Shown here in pieces: positions 38,501-50,261 of a DNA stretch of 64,000 bases. The notes under the pieces were generated by a model that was not told where the DNA came from, ran no database searches, and saw nothing but the letters and a program-made list of their open reading frames with translations. The stretch is from Glandiceps talaboti (taxonomy: Eukaryota; Hemichordata; Enteropneusta; Spengelidae): positions 206,001-270,000 of the forward strand of contig NC_135561.1 in the NCBI RefSeq assembly GCF_964340395.1, given 5' to 3'. The position numbers and the translations under genes are program-made. Positions within the stretch are counted from its first letter, which is position 1. Each line of letters starts with the position of its first letter.

Positions 38501-39750
38501 TATACTGTTGTTTCACTAAAACTGACTGTCAAGTCAGATAACCAAGCATCTGAGTTATACTGTTGTTTCACTAAAACTGACTGTCAAGTCAGATAACCAA
38601 GCATCTGAGTTATACTGTTGTTTCACTAAAACTGACTGTCAAGACAGATAACCAAGCATCTGAGTTATACTGTTGTTTCACTAAAACTGACTATCAAGTC
38701 AGATAACCAAGCATCTGAGTTATACTGTTGTTTCACTAAAACTGACTGTCAAGACAGATAACCAAGCATCTGAGTTATACTGTTGTTTCACTAAAACTGA
38801 CTATCAAGTCAGATAACCAAGCATCTGAGTTATACTGTTGTTTCACTAAAACTGACTGTCAAGACAGATAACTAAGCATCTGGGTTATACTGTTGTTTCA
38901 CTAAAACTGACAAATACAAGACTTTCTTCTAAATAGTATCAACTATCTATCCTGATTTTATGGAGAACGATGGTTGCACAAAATTCTCCATTATTATTAT
39001 GTCATGAAACGACAACAGTACAGTAATTTATGATAAATGCAGATTTTTACATTTGAGAAAACATTCACTAGTCCATGCAAAGAAAAAGTTTGATGTACTG
39101 ACATAAATCCCTGTTCCAAAAACATAATACATTTAGAAAATCAGTACCTGTGTGAGTATATTCGAGCAATAATTTTCTTTGTACATGTATGTACTTGGAG
39201 CACAAGTGTTCCTTGTTCTGTGTTACATAGTTTTACAGATGAACTTTCATTGAACTAGAAAAAACTCTGATGTTGACATTTGATTGATATTAATGTGCAG
39301 TGTATGAGTTGATTTTTGTTACTGAAAACAAAACAACAATCTAAGCCTGTGTACGTTGTGCTTGGGCCAGTTACTAGTTTTCACTTGACCATTCATGAAT
39401 TGCGTACCAAGATAGAGTCAGGATATAGATGTAAACAGTGATTACTACTCCATCCATGGATATTTTCGTCCTGTTTGCATACGGTGTATGAGACTCGATT
39501 CTGACACTGTCCCTGAACACCATAGAAGGAAAAGGACATTGTCAGAATCGAGTCCTGGCTTACATGACTTACTCCGATGTTCGACACTTCTTCCCTGACG
39601 TGTCGAACCTCGTAGCATCCAGAGCTAAGTTCGAAGGTGATATTTCCAAGTTCCATGGTTGGACCGATCACCCTCCACGTTCCTTAATATTTCTCAGAAT
39701 ACTTACATATTACCCTGTGTTACGGATGACCCACTTGGTATATACTCCAT
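30891..39750 (-). CDS. NMD3: NMD3, 60S ribosomal subunit nuclear export adaptor
   Basis: Twelve coding exons, listed 5' to 3' on the minus strand: 39750-39707, 37928-37794, 37030-36937, 36465-36256, 35674-35505, 35185-35089, 34392-34275, 33290-33139, 32759-32571, 32304-32195, 31698-31628 and 31024-30891 (TAG). They join in phase to 507 residues (human 503). NMD3 links pre-60S particles to CRM1 for export. The short first exon encodes MEYIPSGSSVTQGN, like the vertebrate N-terminus. Paired CxxC motifs follow (LCCQCG, CVSC, FCKGC). Later blocks include RYLQPPDVW, DAGFVWTEPHSKRLKVKL, DCHRVEAKDYW, TYNYK...HSVEIVPVCK, CLPPKLAHSLGN, HLGHILKPGDSVLGFD, a basic NLS-like RNTRKERRNWRLKKLAKN, and the leucine-rich export signal ISLQEMMDDLNLED near the end. 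All family landmarks are present. Confidence 0.97.
31292..31601. repeat. 28-bp minisatellite, 11 copies, in NMD3 intron
   Basis: Unit gcacttcatctggacataca plus catgtatc, repeating every 28 bp with few changes (catctgg or catcagg). It ends about 27 bp before the donor of the 31628-31698 exon. Confidence 0.97.
32425..32498. repeat. (GTAT)n / (GT)n microsatellite in NMD3 intron
   Basis: Short (TATG)n run followed by about 30 GT units. Confidence 0.97.
33705..34140. repeat. About 41-bp minisatellite in NMD3 intron
   Basis: Ten to eleven copies of a unit with gaggactcaggtgtgtactg and attggttgctataccataag. Confidence 0.93.
34495..34755 (+). mobile_element. Probable LINE 3' end with (AAACT)n tail
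   Basis: Plus-strand sequence ending tttactgaaataaactaaac and then repeated taaac units looks like the 3' terminus of a non-LTR retrotransposon inside the NMD3 intron between 34392 and 35089. It is truncated: no coding remnant is visible. Family inferred from the tail only. Confidence 0.5.
37130..37355. repeat. About 73-bp tandem triplication in NMD3 intron
   Basis: Three imperfect copies containing gtttcatacactggaagatc, tgtgttgatctgttt and aaccactcactacccc. Confidence 0.85.
38049..38301. mobile_element. piggyBac-like MITE (TTAA-flanked foldback)
   Basis: Inverted arms of about 80 bp begin agtggccatatgaatgagaa and are matched at the right end. The element is flanked directly by TTAA at 38045-38048 and 38302-38305, the piggyBac target. 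253 bp, no coding capacity, in the NMD3 first intron. Confidence 0.8.
38479..38912. repeat. 55-bp minisatellite, about 8 copies, in NMD3 intron 1
   Basis: Unit with tcagataaccaagcatctga, gttatactgttgtttcacta and aaactgactgtcaag. Period is exactly 55, with very few differences between copies, so it is young. Confidence 0.95.
39492..39554. repeat. GACTCGATTCTGACA palindrome, copy 1
   Basis: Arms gactcgattctgacactgtc and its near-exact reverse complement ending at 39554. The same family occurs at 57010-57058. Confidence 0.8.
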
Positions 39751-40382
39751 GGTAATGCTATATATGACGGGTTGAAACCAGCAGTATCACTTCTGACGCT
39801 TCTTTAATACCAGAGATGGACAAATCGTTTAAATCCACAGTCTGGTGGTACAACGTGGGTTGTGTCGAGTCCTTGCGCAAGACAGGAAATGACCCCATGA
39901 CCTTTCTGGTAGATTCTAGCAATTTCGGTGAATATCTAACTCTAGAGGTCGCACTTTAAAAGATGCAAACTGCATATACTGTCGTATACATATGATATAC
40001 GTATGTATATAGAAAGAGCGAATATGTCATTCAATGAACCTTTTCCTTTCTTTTCTACTTCAGAAAGTATTACAGTTCTTGTACTGCTTCCTACTTCAAC
40101 ACATATCAGAAATAATAACAATATTTAGGGAATTTTCGTAATATTAAAAAAGCGAACTGGGGAGGGGTTGGGAAATGAAATGTAGTCAGTATTTTGTTAT
40201 CATGAATTCAAGTATGCATAAACTTTTAAAAACATTATTTACAGTATTAAATTTTCTACAAAATGTTTATTGAAAGTATCTTGACTTTTTCCGTTGTTTC
40301 TTTGTTTCAGAATTTGAGTACATTCGTTTCCAATGATTGTTTCAATTTGTTCTAGATAAATTGAGATACCAAAAGTGCAATA

Positions 40383-40455
40383 GTCTAGTTCCTAACCCTA
40401 ACCGGAGTAGTATGACGACAACGTAGTATGGAATACGATCCGTCAGGAACTAGAC
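40383..40455. repeat. GTCTAGTTCCTGAC palindrome, copy 1
   Basis: gtctagttcctaac at 40383 pairs with gtcaggaactagac at 40442; 45-bp loop. Confidence 0.75.
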
Positions 40456-41224
40456 CAAGTTACTCTACATGTAGTCCTTTTCTACAAGCACACTCTCTCC
40501 ATAGAGATAATCGTAGTTAAGTAAGAATTAAGATGAACTGTCAGTCTTTTATACAAAATGTAATTTATGAGTGCTGTACTGTGACATTTAGTCTATGTAA
40601 TTTACTATACCATGCTTTCCATAGCTGTAATAAAGCATGTTATAATCAGTCCACAGCACTCAGAATCACATGCAACTGAATTTCACACACTTCCATTTTG
40701 AAAATGTCTTGAATGTACGTAGATGCCTGATTTGTGAGTCAAACTGGCATAAGTTTTAGTTTATTCCCATTGTTGAGCAGTTTTGGAATGGGCTGTCCTA
40801 CTCTCAATATATGTTGTAAATGTGTCTTTTTATATAGTAAAGTCATTGTGGTATTCATTTATACTGTTTGATTGTATCTTTATCATTTAGTCACACATTC
40901 AAATCACATAAAGTTACACTGAAATATTGAAAAAATAAAAAAAAACAGGACATGCAGCCAAACAATCCAGATTTTAGAATCTATTTACTTTTATTTTATC
41001 CCATATCCATATAATGATCATTACCAAAATTACATTGCAACAACTTCAAAATAGTCTAACCAGTGAGTATAATGTAATTTATTAACTTTTACAAACAATA
41101 GATACATTTCAAACAAACCTTCAGCTGTGACACACATATTTTTTTCAAAACTTACATAACCTCATTTGATTACAACTATTAGATATACATCTGCAATCAT
41201 ACAATCTATTTTGTAATTTCTGCA

Positions 41225-41610
41225 CCTGTTTACATCATGATCTGTCATTTTGCTTCACTGTTTCACTATAACTGCTTGTAATGCAAGTGATGGCAAACAA
41301 TTAATTTAGCCATGCCCTGAATAGCAGTATTTATCAGCATGCCTGTTTGTAGATGTATTTACATAATATTCATTGTATGTAAATTGTCACTCTTGTGCTC
41401 ATCTCAATGAGGGCTTATTTACATATTGACAATATAGTGAATTAAGCTGACGTACGTTATCACTCCCCATTGTTACCAATCAGTTTCAGTGCATTTTTTC
41501 AAAATAATCAGTTTGAGCGTAAAGCACATTAATTGCTTGCCATTTGCTAGCATTAAGACAAGCGGTTATAGTGACACAGAGGAGCAAAATCAGATTGTAA
41601 CATAAACAGG
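41225..41610. mobile_element. 386-bp inverted-repeat element (TIR CCTGTTTA)
   Basis: The left end cctgtttacatcatgatctg and the right end with cagattgtaacataaacagg are inverted repeats; arms extend about 90 bp with divergence. A related copy in the opposite orientation lies at about 62440-62717. Confidence 0.7.
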
Positions 41611-41861
41611 CTAGTACTTTCTTGAAAGTCTACAATATTTGCCTATAACTAGTAAGAGCTCAAACATTGTGTAAAATCCATATATAGTATACACAAATAC
41701 TATTTTGATTAAATCTGATACACTGTGTCTATACTTAGATAGTGGTGACCAAAATAAAAACAGATTGTTTCATGTCCATCGTTGAGTTGAAATCACTTGC
41801 ACACAAATAAAAATATGTTTAAAATCTACTTCAATTATACCATAGTGGCTGTAGCAACCTA

Positions 41862-41919
41862 GTCTAGTTCCTGACACATTACTGATGTAAAATTGGAACA
41901 CAGCCGTCAGGAACTAGAC
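41862..41919. repeat. GTCTAGTTCCTGAC palindrome, copy 2
   Basis: gtctagttcctgac at 41862 pairs perfectly with gtcaggaactagac at 41906. Confidence 0.8.
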
Positions 41920-42050
41920 TAATAGCAACAATACTATTGTACATCTACTGTACTTTATCCACACATTAATAATCCCAAGACTGCTAGCAGATCATTTATA
42001 TATTGTCAACGATAGGAGCAATCACTATGTTAGGCAAATCACAAATCCTT

Positions 42051-42518
42051 CATTGGCAGGTTGAAATCATGTGATTGTAGTTACTTTTCACTTGATTAGC
42101 GTGGATTTGCATGCTTTCTTCTTATTTTTGCCAGAGTATCCAATTTGCACCATGAATTATTGTTGTCATATAAAAAACTAATTTGGATGTTTAGTATGCC
42201 TTTCCCATATCTTTGAAAATGAAATATCAATATTTGGGTGTACAAAAAACCTGTATGAGTAATGTAATAAAATATGGCCTGGCTGGGTGTGTTTGATTTC
42301 CCGCAGTGCCGCTGTCTTTGAAACCCTACTTAACACTTACACTGGTGAAATTTACACAAAATAGTGTTGTCAAGACCACAATTATCACAATGTATGTAGT
42401 TCCCTTGATCAGGATCAGTCATCGCAATCGATACTCTGGCAAAAATAACAAGAGAGCATGCAAATCCAGGCAAATCAAGTGAAAAGTAATTCAATCACAT
42501 GATTTCAACCTGCCAATG
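42051..42518. mobile_element. 468-bp foldback element
   Basis: The left arm 42051-42140 (cattggcaggttgaaatcat to gccagagtatc) is the reverse complement of the right arm 42430-42518 with few mismatches. About 290 bp of non-coding sequence separates them. Confidence 0.8.
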
Positions 42519-43005
42519 ATAAGGCATGACATTTTCGAATCTTTCCATTCCACCCCATTTCACCAACAGATCGTTTTCAAAATGATCCACTGTCAACTTC
42601 GTTTTCAAATTGTTGCATTTTTGTCATCCCCATATAGACAGTAGGTACAAACACAACAAAACTGTTGGGTTTTCATGTGAAAATGGCATCATGTAAACAG
42701 GGACCTGAATGTCCAACCATGCAGACCTCTTGGGGATTGTGTATATGTTGTTGGATACCATTTGATTTTGATTTCATCAGTCAATTTATCAGTGCTATCA
42801 TACAGCCTCTTACAGTTGAGAATCAGAGTTGTAATGTGAAAACATGTGAAAACACATCCAGTTCAATAAAATTTGACAGAATTCCTAAAACCTATAGTTT
42901 CTGGGGGGGGGGGGGGGGCTATATAAAGCTGACAAGGGTACATCATTGCATCTTGACAATGATGTAACTATGCCACTAGCAAGGCTTTCCCAGTCAGTCC
43001 ACAGT

Positions 43006-45332
43006 CTATTTCATTTTAGAACGCTTAGTTGGTACATTGAAATCGATATCTGGTCCAATAGGAATGATGCCATATCCAGTACGACCAAAGTATCCCTTTA
43101 TACAGTGATCGATGTTACATGCTTCAGCTACACCTTTCTGCTGGTACGTATCACGAACATATTCTGGTAGATATTTGTAATCAATTAACATCTTTTTATT
43201 ACATTTGAACCTAACTACGTAGACGTGATCAAATCGGAAAAGTGTTGGAAATAGACGGACATCAGCTTCAGTCATTTGATCCCCACAAAGAAAGCGGCGT
43301 TTTGATAAGATTTCCTCAAGACGATCAAAGGCCTTGAATACAACTCTTACTGCCGGATCATACGCTTCTTGTGAATGTGCGAACCCAGCTTTATACGCCC
43401 CATTGTTGACCTCAGGGTAAATCCAATTATTGAATTCATCTATTTCATTTCTCAAGTTAGGGGGATACAGATCTATGGACACCTTAGCCCACTCATTAAA
43501 CTCACAATTTAACATTCGTATGATTTCTGAACTTTCGTTGTTGACCACGACCTTGGTTTTCTTGTCCCACAGAATTGGAACAGAACTGAAATAGAAAAAA
43601 AATGGTTTGATATAGATGACAAATACACACACTGTATAAAATCTGGTCATGAACAAATATATCAGTGGTGAACAGGCAATCTTCAAGAATAATTCCTCAC
43701 ATATCAAAAAAATAAGAGATGTTTTAACTTTTATATTTTGGTGTGCTAAATTTACAAAATAGTGAAAGTGGTATGTATACAGGGAAAAAGTTTTGTTTTA
43801 TTGAGAATTCCCTACTTTTTTCCAATGATCCTACATGATCACTTACATGAATTACATGAATAATAAATGGTAAATATACACATTATAAAGCACATTCAAC
43901 AATGGATATCATCATAGCAATGTACAACTATTACCCCAGCACAGACCTATGTAAGCACAATGGCCCTATATAAAACTCTGGTAATCGAGCCTTTGGTTTA
44001 CTAAGATAGGCACAACTAATAAATCTATTGTTCTTCAGTGTGACAGATTACACCATAGACCCTACCTTTTGTGTAGGGTCTGTGGTTACACAGGTGGGTG
44101 CTAGCGGTTCCTCTGGTGTGCGATTCTAATCACCCTGTGATCAACATAGTGTAAACATTGGAAGTCCCAAAACAGTAAACCACAAATTCATGGAACTCTA
44201 AAACTCGGCGATGCCACCCTACTTAAACCAATGTCCATTCAATAGCTTATCACAGTTGTATCAACATGTTGTGACAGTAGTTTTAGTTTGTGTCTATCTT
44301 AGAAAACTGAAGTCTCAATTACCAGAGTAATAACTTCCTCAACTTCATGGGAAGTATACAATCCACTGCATTCTGCGTATAAGAATGTAGGACTAAATCA
44401 TTCATATATAGCAACCTCTTTCCTACCAGGTCCCCATTAGTGATCAAAAACAAAAGGTAGCAACAAGACTCAAGTTGTAAATTCTGAGCTGGCCATACTC
44501 AACATTAAACCATTTAAACACATAGTAGACTGAGTCACTCTTTACATGTCATGACTATCCATACATACATACAGACAAGTGAACACAATGGAATAAGTGT
44601 TTACCTCTGGACAAGATCTGACATCTTGTATATCTCTTTAATGTATTTCTTTCCATTAACTGTATCTTCAGTACAACCTGGTATTTCAGAGTTAAACATC
44701 CATCCTTTATCACCATCACGTCTGTACCAACATACATCCATAGATATCACATCCTGTAAGCCCTTAATAGCCCTGGTCAGAACTGTACGATGACACCATG
44801 GACAGTTGTTGGCAATGTACAGATGATAACGACCTGGCTCAGCTTTGAAACCCGATGACCCATCAGCAGTGATCCAGTTACGAGCAGCACTTACACCTCG
44901 TACAAACTCACCACGTGCTCGACGTTCCTCTTTGTTTGTTTGGTCATCCTGCGAACTGGCGGCTTTTAGGAAATATGAAAACTATATCAATATAATGTTT
45001 ATGATATGAAAAAAATATATCAGGGATTGGACTCTTGATTGCTGGACTCAACTACCTCTAATCACCTTTTCCAGGTGTCATAATAATATTACATATCTAA
45101 AGAGTTAAATAGAATAATGTGTATGGTTTGAAATTTTATGTCACTGTTTAAAGTACCTCCTACATAGGATACCCCTCCCACACCTCCTCACTGGCTATAA
45201 TGTGGGATGCCATTTCTTTCCAAAATCAAGACTGAAGGAGAAAATATTGCCGGCTAAGTTATCTCAGAGTACAGGGTACCACAGCTTGCCCAATGTGAGA
45301 CCCCTCTCCTTGCAAAGCCCACATCTCTTTGC

Positions 45333-45388
<56 letters not shown>

Positions 45389-45986
45389 AATACTTGCGTT
45401 CATTTCGGGAGGGGGGATGTTTGAGAGTGCAAAGGGAGGGAAGGGGTGCAGAACATTTTCTCCCCAGGCCCAACACTGTTTATTGATATCACAAAAATAT
45501 ATGAATATTTTTTTTTTCATATTTCAAATATTGCAATTTTCTGATATGGATACATATCAATCAATCTTTATTACACTATTATGGGGTCGTTTTATGTACT
45601 CAGGTTGAGTACGACCGAAGCATGCCTTGTCCGTGAAATGAATATATGTCGCCAACTAGCCGACGAAACTGCAAGTCATCGTGTATGCATAGCGCTATAG
45701 CTAGCGATTTGATCAATATACTACAGTAGTACTGGCATAGCCACACTCTCAGGCAACCAACACAGTCCCCCTTTGTATTCTGTGTCACCGTACGTGTTGC
45801 TACATTTTTGCAGGAACTTTCAGATCGATCATTGATTGCATGATCATTGTCACTCCAGTGTCAGTGAAAGATACTTGTATCGCCGTGCAAAGAAGTACAC
45901 AGTACTACACTACACTGTGTGACTCTGTGAGTAACACTGTAATTTTTGTTGATTGGCCTGCATTTCCTATATCCAAACTTACCCAT
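43006..45986 (-). CDS. Glutathionyl-hydroquinone reductase (YqjG/ECM4-type glutathione transferase)
   Basis: Two large coding exons, 44962-44605 and 43585-43006 (TAG), join in phase. The upstream frame begins CC GCC AGT at the acceptor, so it needs one base from before. The ATGG at 45986-45983, directly followed by GTAAGT, supplies it and gives MAASSQDDQTNKEE. The product is then 313 residues, close to bacterial YqjG (about 328). The family reduces glutathionyl-hydroquinones through a Cys in the thioredoxin-fold active site, here NCPWCH. Other family blocks are SAARNWITADG, RYHLYIANNCPWCHRTVL, VPILWDKKTKVVVNNESSEI, NNGAYKAGFAHSQEAYD and GDQMTEADVRLFPTLFRFD, with the conserved tyrosines in the C-terminal helical domain. 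No targeting signal is evident, so probably cytosolic. The two main exons are near certain; the four-base exon is a strong inference. Confidence 0.92.
44054..44084. repeat. CATAGACCCTAC short palindrome
   Basis: catagaccctac...gtagggtctgtg around a 7-base loop, with one arm mismatch. Confidence 0.75.
44092..44168 (-). repeat. Dispersed repeat, copy 2
   Basis: Reverse complement of the stretch at 16782-16857, adjacent to a CATAGACCCT palindrome. Confidence 0.6.
45335..45389. repeat. (CAA)n microsatellite
   Basis: About 18 CAA units in the first intron of the hydroquinone reductase gene. Confidence 0.97.
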
Positions 45987-46938
45987 ATTTTTACAGATCA
46001 ACGATTGTCGATTCCCAGTCAATGAGAGGAGTATACCCAGTCCAGTAAACACAGCCCAGACAGCTAGCTAGCTACTGATGATATGTGAGACTCTTCTTGA
46101 AAGCGCCTTCGATGAAACACAGCGCCACGGTGTTGTGTTTTTTATTTTCACGTGTTATGTTTACAATGTGTCGACGTTTTTGATTGGCTGGATATTCATG
46201 TCACCCCGCCCCTTGAAAATATGTTATTCAACCACCATGTTGTTCAATCAGTCAACGTGCGGATGATTTTTTAATAATAATAATAATCATAATATTGTCA
46301 ATATAAATATGTAGCACCAAATGGACAATCAAGAATGAGTTGATAATTTCTGCAGACAGGGGGCGTTTCTCTCCAACGCACAGTAAAACCGGGAGTAAAA
46401 CGCAAGTCGTTTTAACTCAGTCGTATGCAGGTTCATGCCAAGTACTAGCATTGCATTGCTTCGGATGGAAAATATTTCTTGTCCTCGTGTATTTTTAGTA
46501 GACTTTAAAGAAAAGTAATCATCAGTACTAGAACATAATTATCTCTTTGCTTTGTTCTCTAACAGAAAGTGTCCTTCAGAGTCCTTCGTGGCTCTTTCAC
46601 TTGGCAAATACTGAGGTGGACACCCCCTGATACTGTTGTGATTGTATACATTTATAGTGTTCAACTCAGAGCTCAAAACCACAATCTTGTGTATCAATTG
46701 TTCTCCATGTCATTCATTGCACGGCTCTCTTTCTAGTTACATTCTACTCCCTATTTTGCTAGCTCTGTTACTAATGTTCAAATCCCCCCCCCCCCCTGAC
46801 AAAAATGCAGATGGAATTTTTCTGTTTGTTTTGAAGAACACCCCATATTTCTCGATCCAGCATATTTCAATATTGGTATTTGTGTTGTGTTTAGCAGTTT
46901 GATTTTTATATTTGTACTATTAAAACTGACAATATATT

Positions 46939-46990
<52 letters not shown>
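46939..46990. repeat. (CA)n microsatellite
   Basis: About 25 CA units. Confidence 0.97.
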
Positions 46991-46993
<3 letters not shown>

Positions 46994-48143
46994 TCAAAGG
47001 TTAAAAGTAGAAACATTCTCCACATACATTTCAGTTGACACAATAACACACATGGATATCTTTATTGACTTGTTCAAATTTAAAGAATGCACACATACTA
47101 TAGTACTCTGCTTTGAATCAAACCTAATACCATACATTTTAATGAAAGTCAGTCTAGCCACTAAATTACTTCTAATACAAAACACATATTATCATGTAGC
47201 CTCAATCAAGGCATATTATTCTCTTGGACTTATTTGCACAATAAAAATATATGTACTTTAAATTGCTCACAAACTTTGATATATGAAAGTTTTTTGCATG
47301 TCATGTCCTCTATGAAATGATAATAATCCAGCATCTTTGATGGGAAAACTGAGATTATTCCTTTTTTTTCCATAATGTGCCCACAAAAATTGGCAGCCAT
47401 CTTGAGGGTAAATTTATTTTTGAAAATCAGATGCTAAATCATGTTTGAAATGTTTATGCACACAATTACAACAATTTTAAGATTTTTTGTGTGCTCTATT
47501 CCAATAAACATATTAACAACCAAAGATACCAATTTTATGTTTTCTTGTATAAAGTTAAGTACCTGCATACCATGGGGTTTTTAGAGCAAAACTTGTGTTT
47601 CACCAAGAGAAGTCAAAATGAATAGCAGGCCTGCAACTGATGGTGCCCTCTAGTGGCAGAGTGTGGTACAAATGTTAATGGTAAATCACAAATACCACAA
47701 ATGTGCATGGATTTATGATAATGGTGATCATTTAGGGATGCATTTGGATTCTGTCTTGATGCACATTACATTTCAGAGGAGCATAAAATGTAACTCAACA
47801 AAAGCTACACTCATGTAATCTGTTGGAAATTTGAAAAACTTCCACTAAGATTCAATGCATGACCTCTCTCTAGAGTATGTGGCAATGACAAGATTGCAGG
47901 CATATACAAATTCTTCACACCTCCAGTTTGCTTAACACCTCCAGCAATTTTTTTTCTGTCAGTTAAGGCACTGAAAAATGACAAGTGATTTGATTGAAAC
48001 ATGTCTACTTCTCAATCAACAGAGGAAGAAGAGAACCTGTGTATGAATCATAGTACTTCCATGATGAACATGCATAGTGTCATATTGAACACATATTGCC
48101 TGGCCTATATTTGGGCTATAGCACCCGTTTATTACACCCGTGG

Positions 48144-48226
48144 GACTGTGAGTTACCAGAATCACATGCTATTTCCCGTGGCCAAAGGCCGCGGGAAATA
48201 GCATGTGATTTTGGTAACTCACAGTC
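48144..48226. repeat. Near-perfect 83-nt palindrome
   Basis: Two 40-base arms, starting gactgtgagttaccagaatc, pair at 38 of 40 positions around a 3-base loop (aaa). Shorter copies of gggaaatag and ctatttccc follow at 48340-48362. It may be a small foldback transposon; no target duplication was defined. Confidence 0.85.
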
Positions 48227-49517
48227 ACGATATATAACTCATGCTGTGAACTCGCGGTGGCAGACGACATCGTCAGAAGCTGCCATTTTGACCTGCTGTG
48301 AATGCGCGGTGGTCACGTGACCATGTAAAAGTTGATGGAACTATTTCCCTAGGGAAATAGTCATTCTATTTTCCTATCACATGACTGATTCTAGCGAATC
48401 ATGGCACAGCATTATCACTAGGTATATTATAAAAGAATATGTTCACACCATATCATGTTCATAAATATTTTGTTTCATGGAAGTGTATAATCCCTGTCTA
48501 ATTTCTTTGGAAATTTGTTTGCAGGTCTACTTGGAATTACTGTATAAAGCAGAGCAAGATCAATGGTCAAATATGCCTGAAACCCATACCTAGTATAGTT
48601 TACTTAGAACAACATAGCATTGATTCCAGACTAGTGTGTCAAACACTAGTTTGTCTTCTTTAGTCTGGTAGACCATCCTACATACAGTGACTGATAATGA
48701 CAGTTCAGGAGTACAATGTAGCATGAGTTGTTACAAGAGAATGGTATAAAACAATGCATCCACTGAATGCTTCAAGACATAGACAAATGAGTAACATAGA
48801 CTTGAAGTACAACAGCGATCAATGTAGTAAAAGTTTCCTAATCCATAATTTTGTAGCGAGTCATCTTCACTACTTTGGGTATTTTATTTAAAGTTAAGAG
48901 TTCTCAAATTTAAACTGATTACAGTGTATCAAGGTATACTGTTTCTACACAGACTTTCTTATCAGGATTAAATTTCTGTTAGAACAATTTATGAAATGTA
49001 ATTTCATTCATGATTCTGGACTGGTACTACCCCAAAAAGGATATCTGTTTATCCATTCTAATTAAATTTGTTTTGTTTCTTTTTCTACACACATACAGAA
49101 CAAATATTTGCAGTCATGGAAGTCTGATTTAACAACACCTGCAAGCAAGAGATCAAGTTTTTTTATATCTTGGATATACTTGTATTCATCAAAATAATGA
49201 AATAACTGAGTATTTACTGCACACAGTAACACCTAACTGCACTGTTGACAGTAACTGAGTATTTACTGCAAGCAATGTCAAAAGTAGTTCATATTAGTAA
49301 AAAGTCACCTGACAACCATGTCCTCGTAAGGTCTACACTAGAAAATTTACATCACAGATTGACACAGATAATTCTATGATAGATTACCATGACAACACAA
49401 TAAACAACACACTTCATTTAGTATTGAAGTGTGTATATTTTATCTACACTACAACAGCTACTACAGATAAAACAGAAGTTCCTTAAAAATGACAGAAATC
49501 CTATAAAATGGCAAGGC

Positions 49518-50207
49518 TCAGGAATCTAAGAGTTTAAGGAGGGTCTCTCTTTCCCTAAGTGCTCTGACTGCCATTTCTCTTTCTTTCTTTGTGGGAGATC
49601 TTTTCTTCTGTCTTGCTGCCTGTATTCTTCTATAAGCTTCCATCACCTACAGGATGACATAAGTACAAGTCAAACATTATACAAATGTACATTTCTGGAA
49701 TCCATTCCACTGCAAGTATTTTGAATTAATTTGATAGAAAGCACAATAAATGTCAACAGGTATTTTGGGGTAAATCTGAAATTGTTGGTCTATACGACAC
49801 AACATTTATGCCATGCTATCAGCTACATTGTTTTGGGGTAAATCTGAAATTGCTGGTCTGTATGACACAACATTTATGCCACGCTATCAGCTACATTGTT
49901 TAGAAGCCATTGATAAGGCTGAACAACATGTCGAATCTTACAGTCTATGAAACTGCTAGACTCTAATTTGTTGAAATATGAGATATAAGTATTCTGTGCG
50001 TACATTTTATCTAGTCTTTGGTAAATCTGCCACTGCTGGGCCTGTACTCTGAAATCTTTTACATTACATACTTAATTTACATTTCATTAAGTCTTTCATG
50101 TATAGGACATTCTAATAAATTAAACTTTTACATCAATTTGAAATTTGAAATTACATGTAAATACTACAATACACACACACTTTATGGCTTTTTTTTTCAC
50201 ATAGGAT

Positions 50208-50261
<54 letters not shown>

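Larger units (their letters stand above)
39751..43005. other. NMD3 to hydroquinone-reductase intergenic region
   Basis: No gene recognised. It holds at least four inverted-repeat elements (40383, 41225, 41862, 42051) and a G17 run at 42903. NMD3 promoter elements presumably lie in the first few hundred bases. Confidence 0.6.
45987..49517. other. Hydroquinone-reductase to TADA3 intergenic region
   Basis: No gene recognised. On the minus strand the first 200 bp would be the reductase promoter; CCAAT (as gattgg, 46182-46187) and CACGTG (46149-46154) occur there. The rest holds a C-run near 46788, a (CA)n run at 46939-46990 and the 48144 palindrome. A 120-codon frame across the CA run is an artefact. 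Confidence 0.6.

Noticed and set aside
39140-39260. Alternative first coding exon of NMD3 ending at a GTACTG donor
   Set aside because: The phase fits, but the frame has a stop before any ATG. The exon at 39707-39750 gives a start resembling vertebrate NMD3.
42665-42967. 100-codon frame near the G17 run
   Set aside because: No recognisable domain; ends in low-complexity sequence.
45861-46052. Minus-strand 63-codon frame as a longer first exon of the hydroquinone reductase
   Set aside because: It begins at a non-ATG codon and reads through the strong GTAAGT donor. The ATGG exon fits phase and family length.
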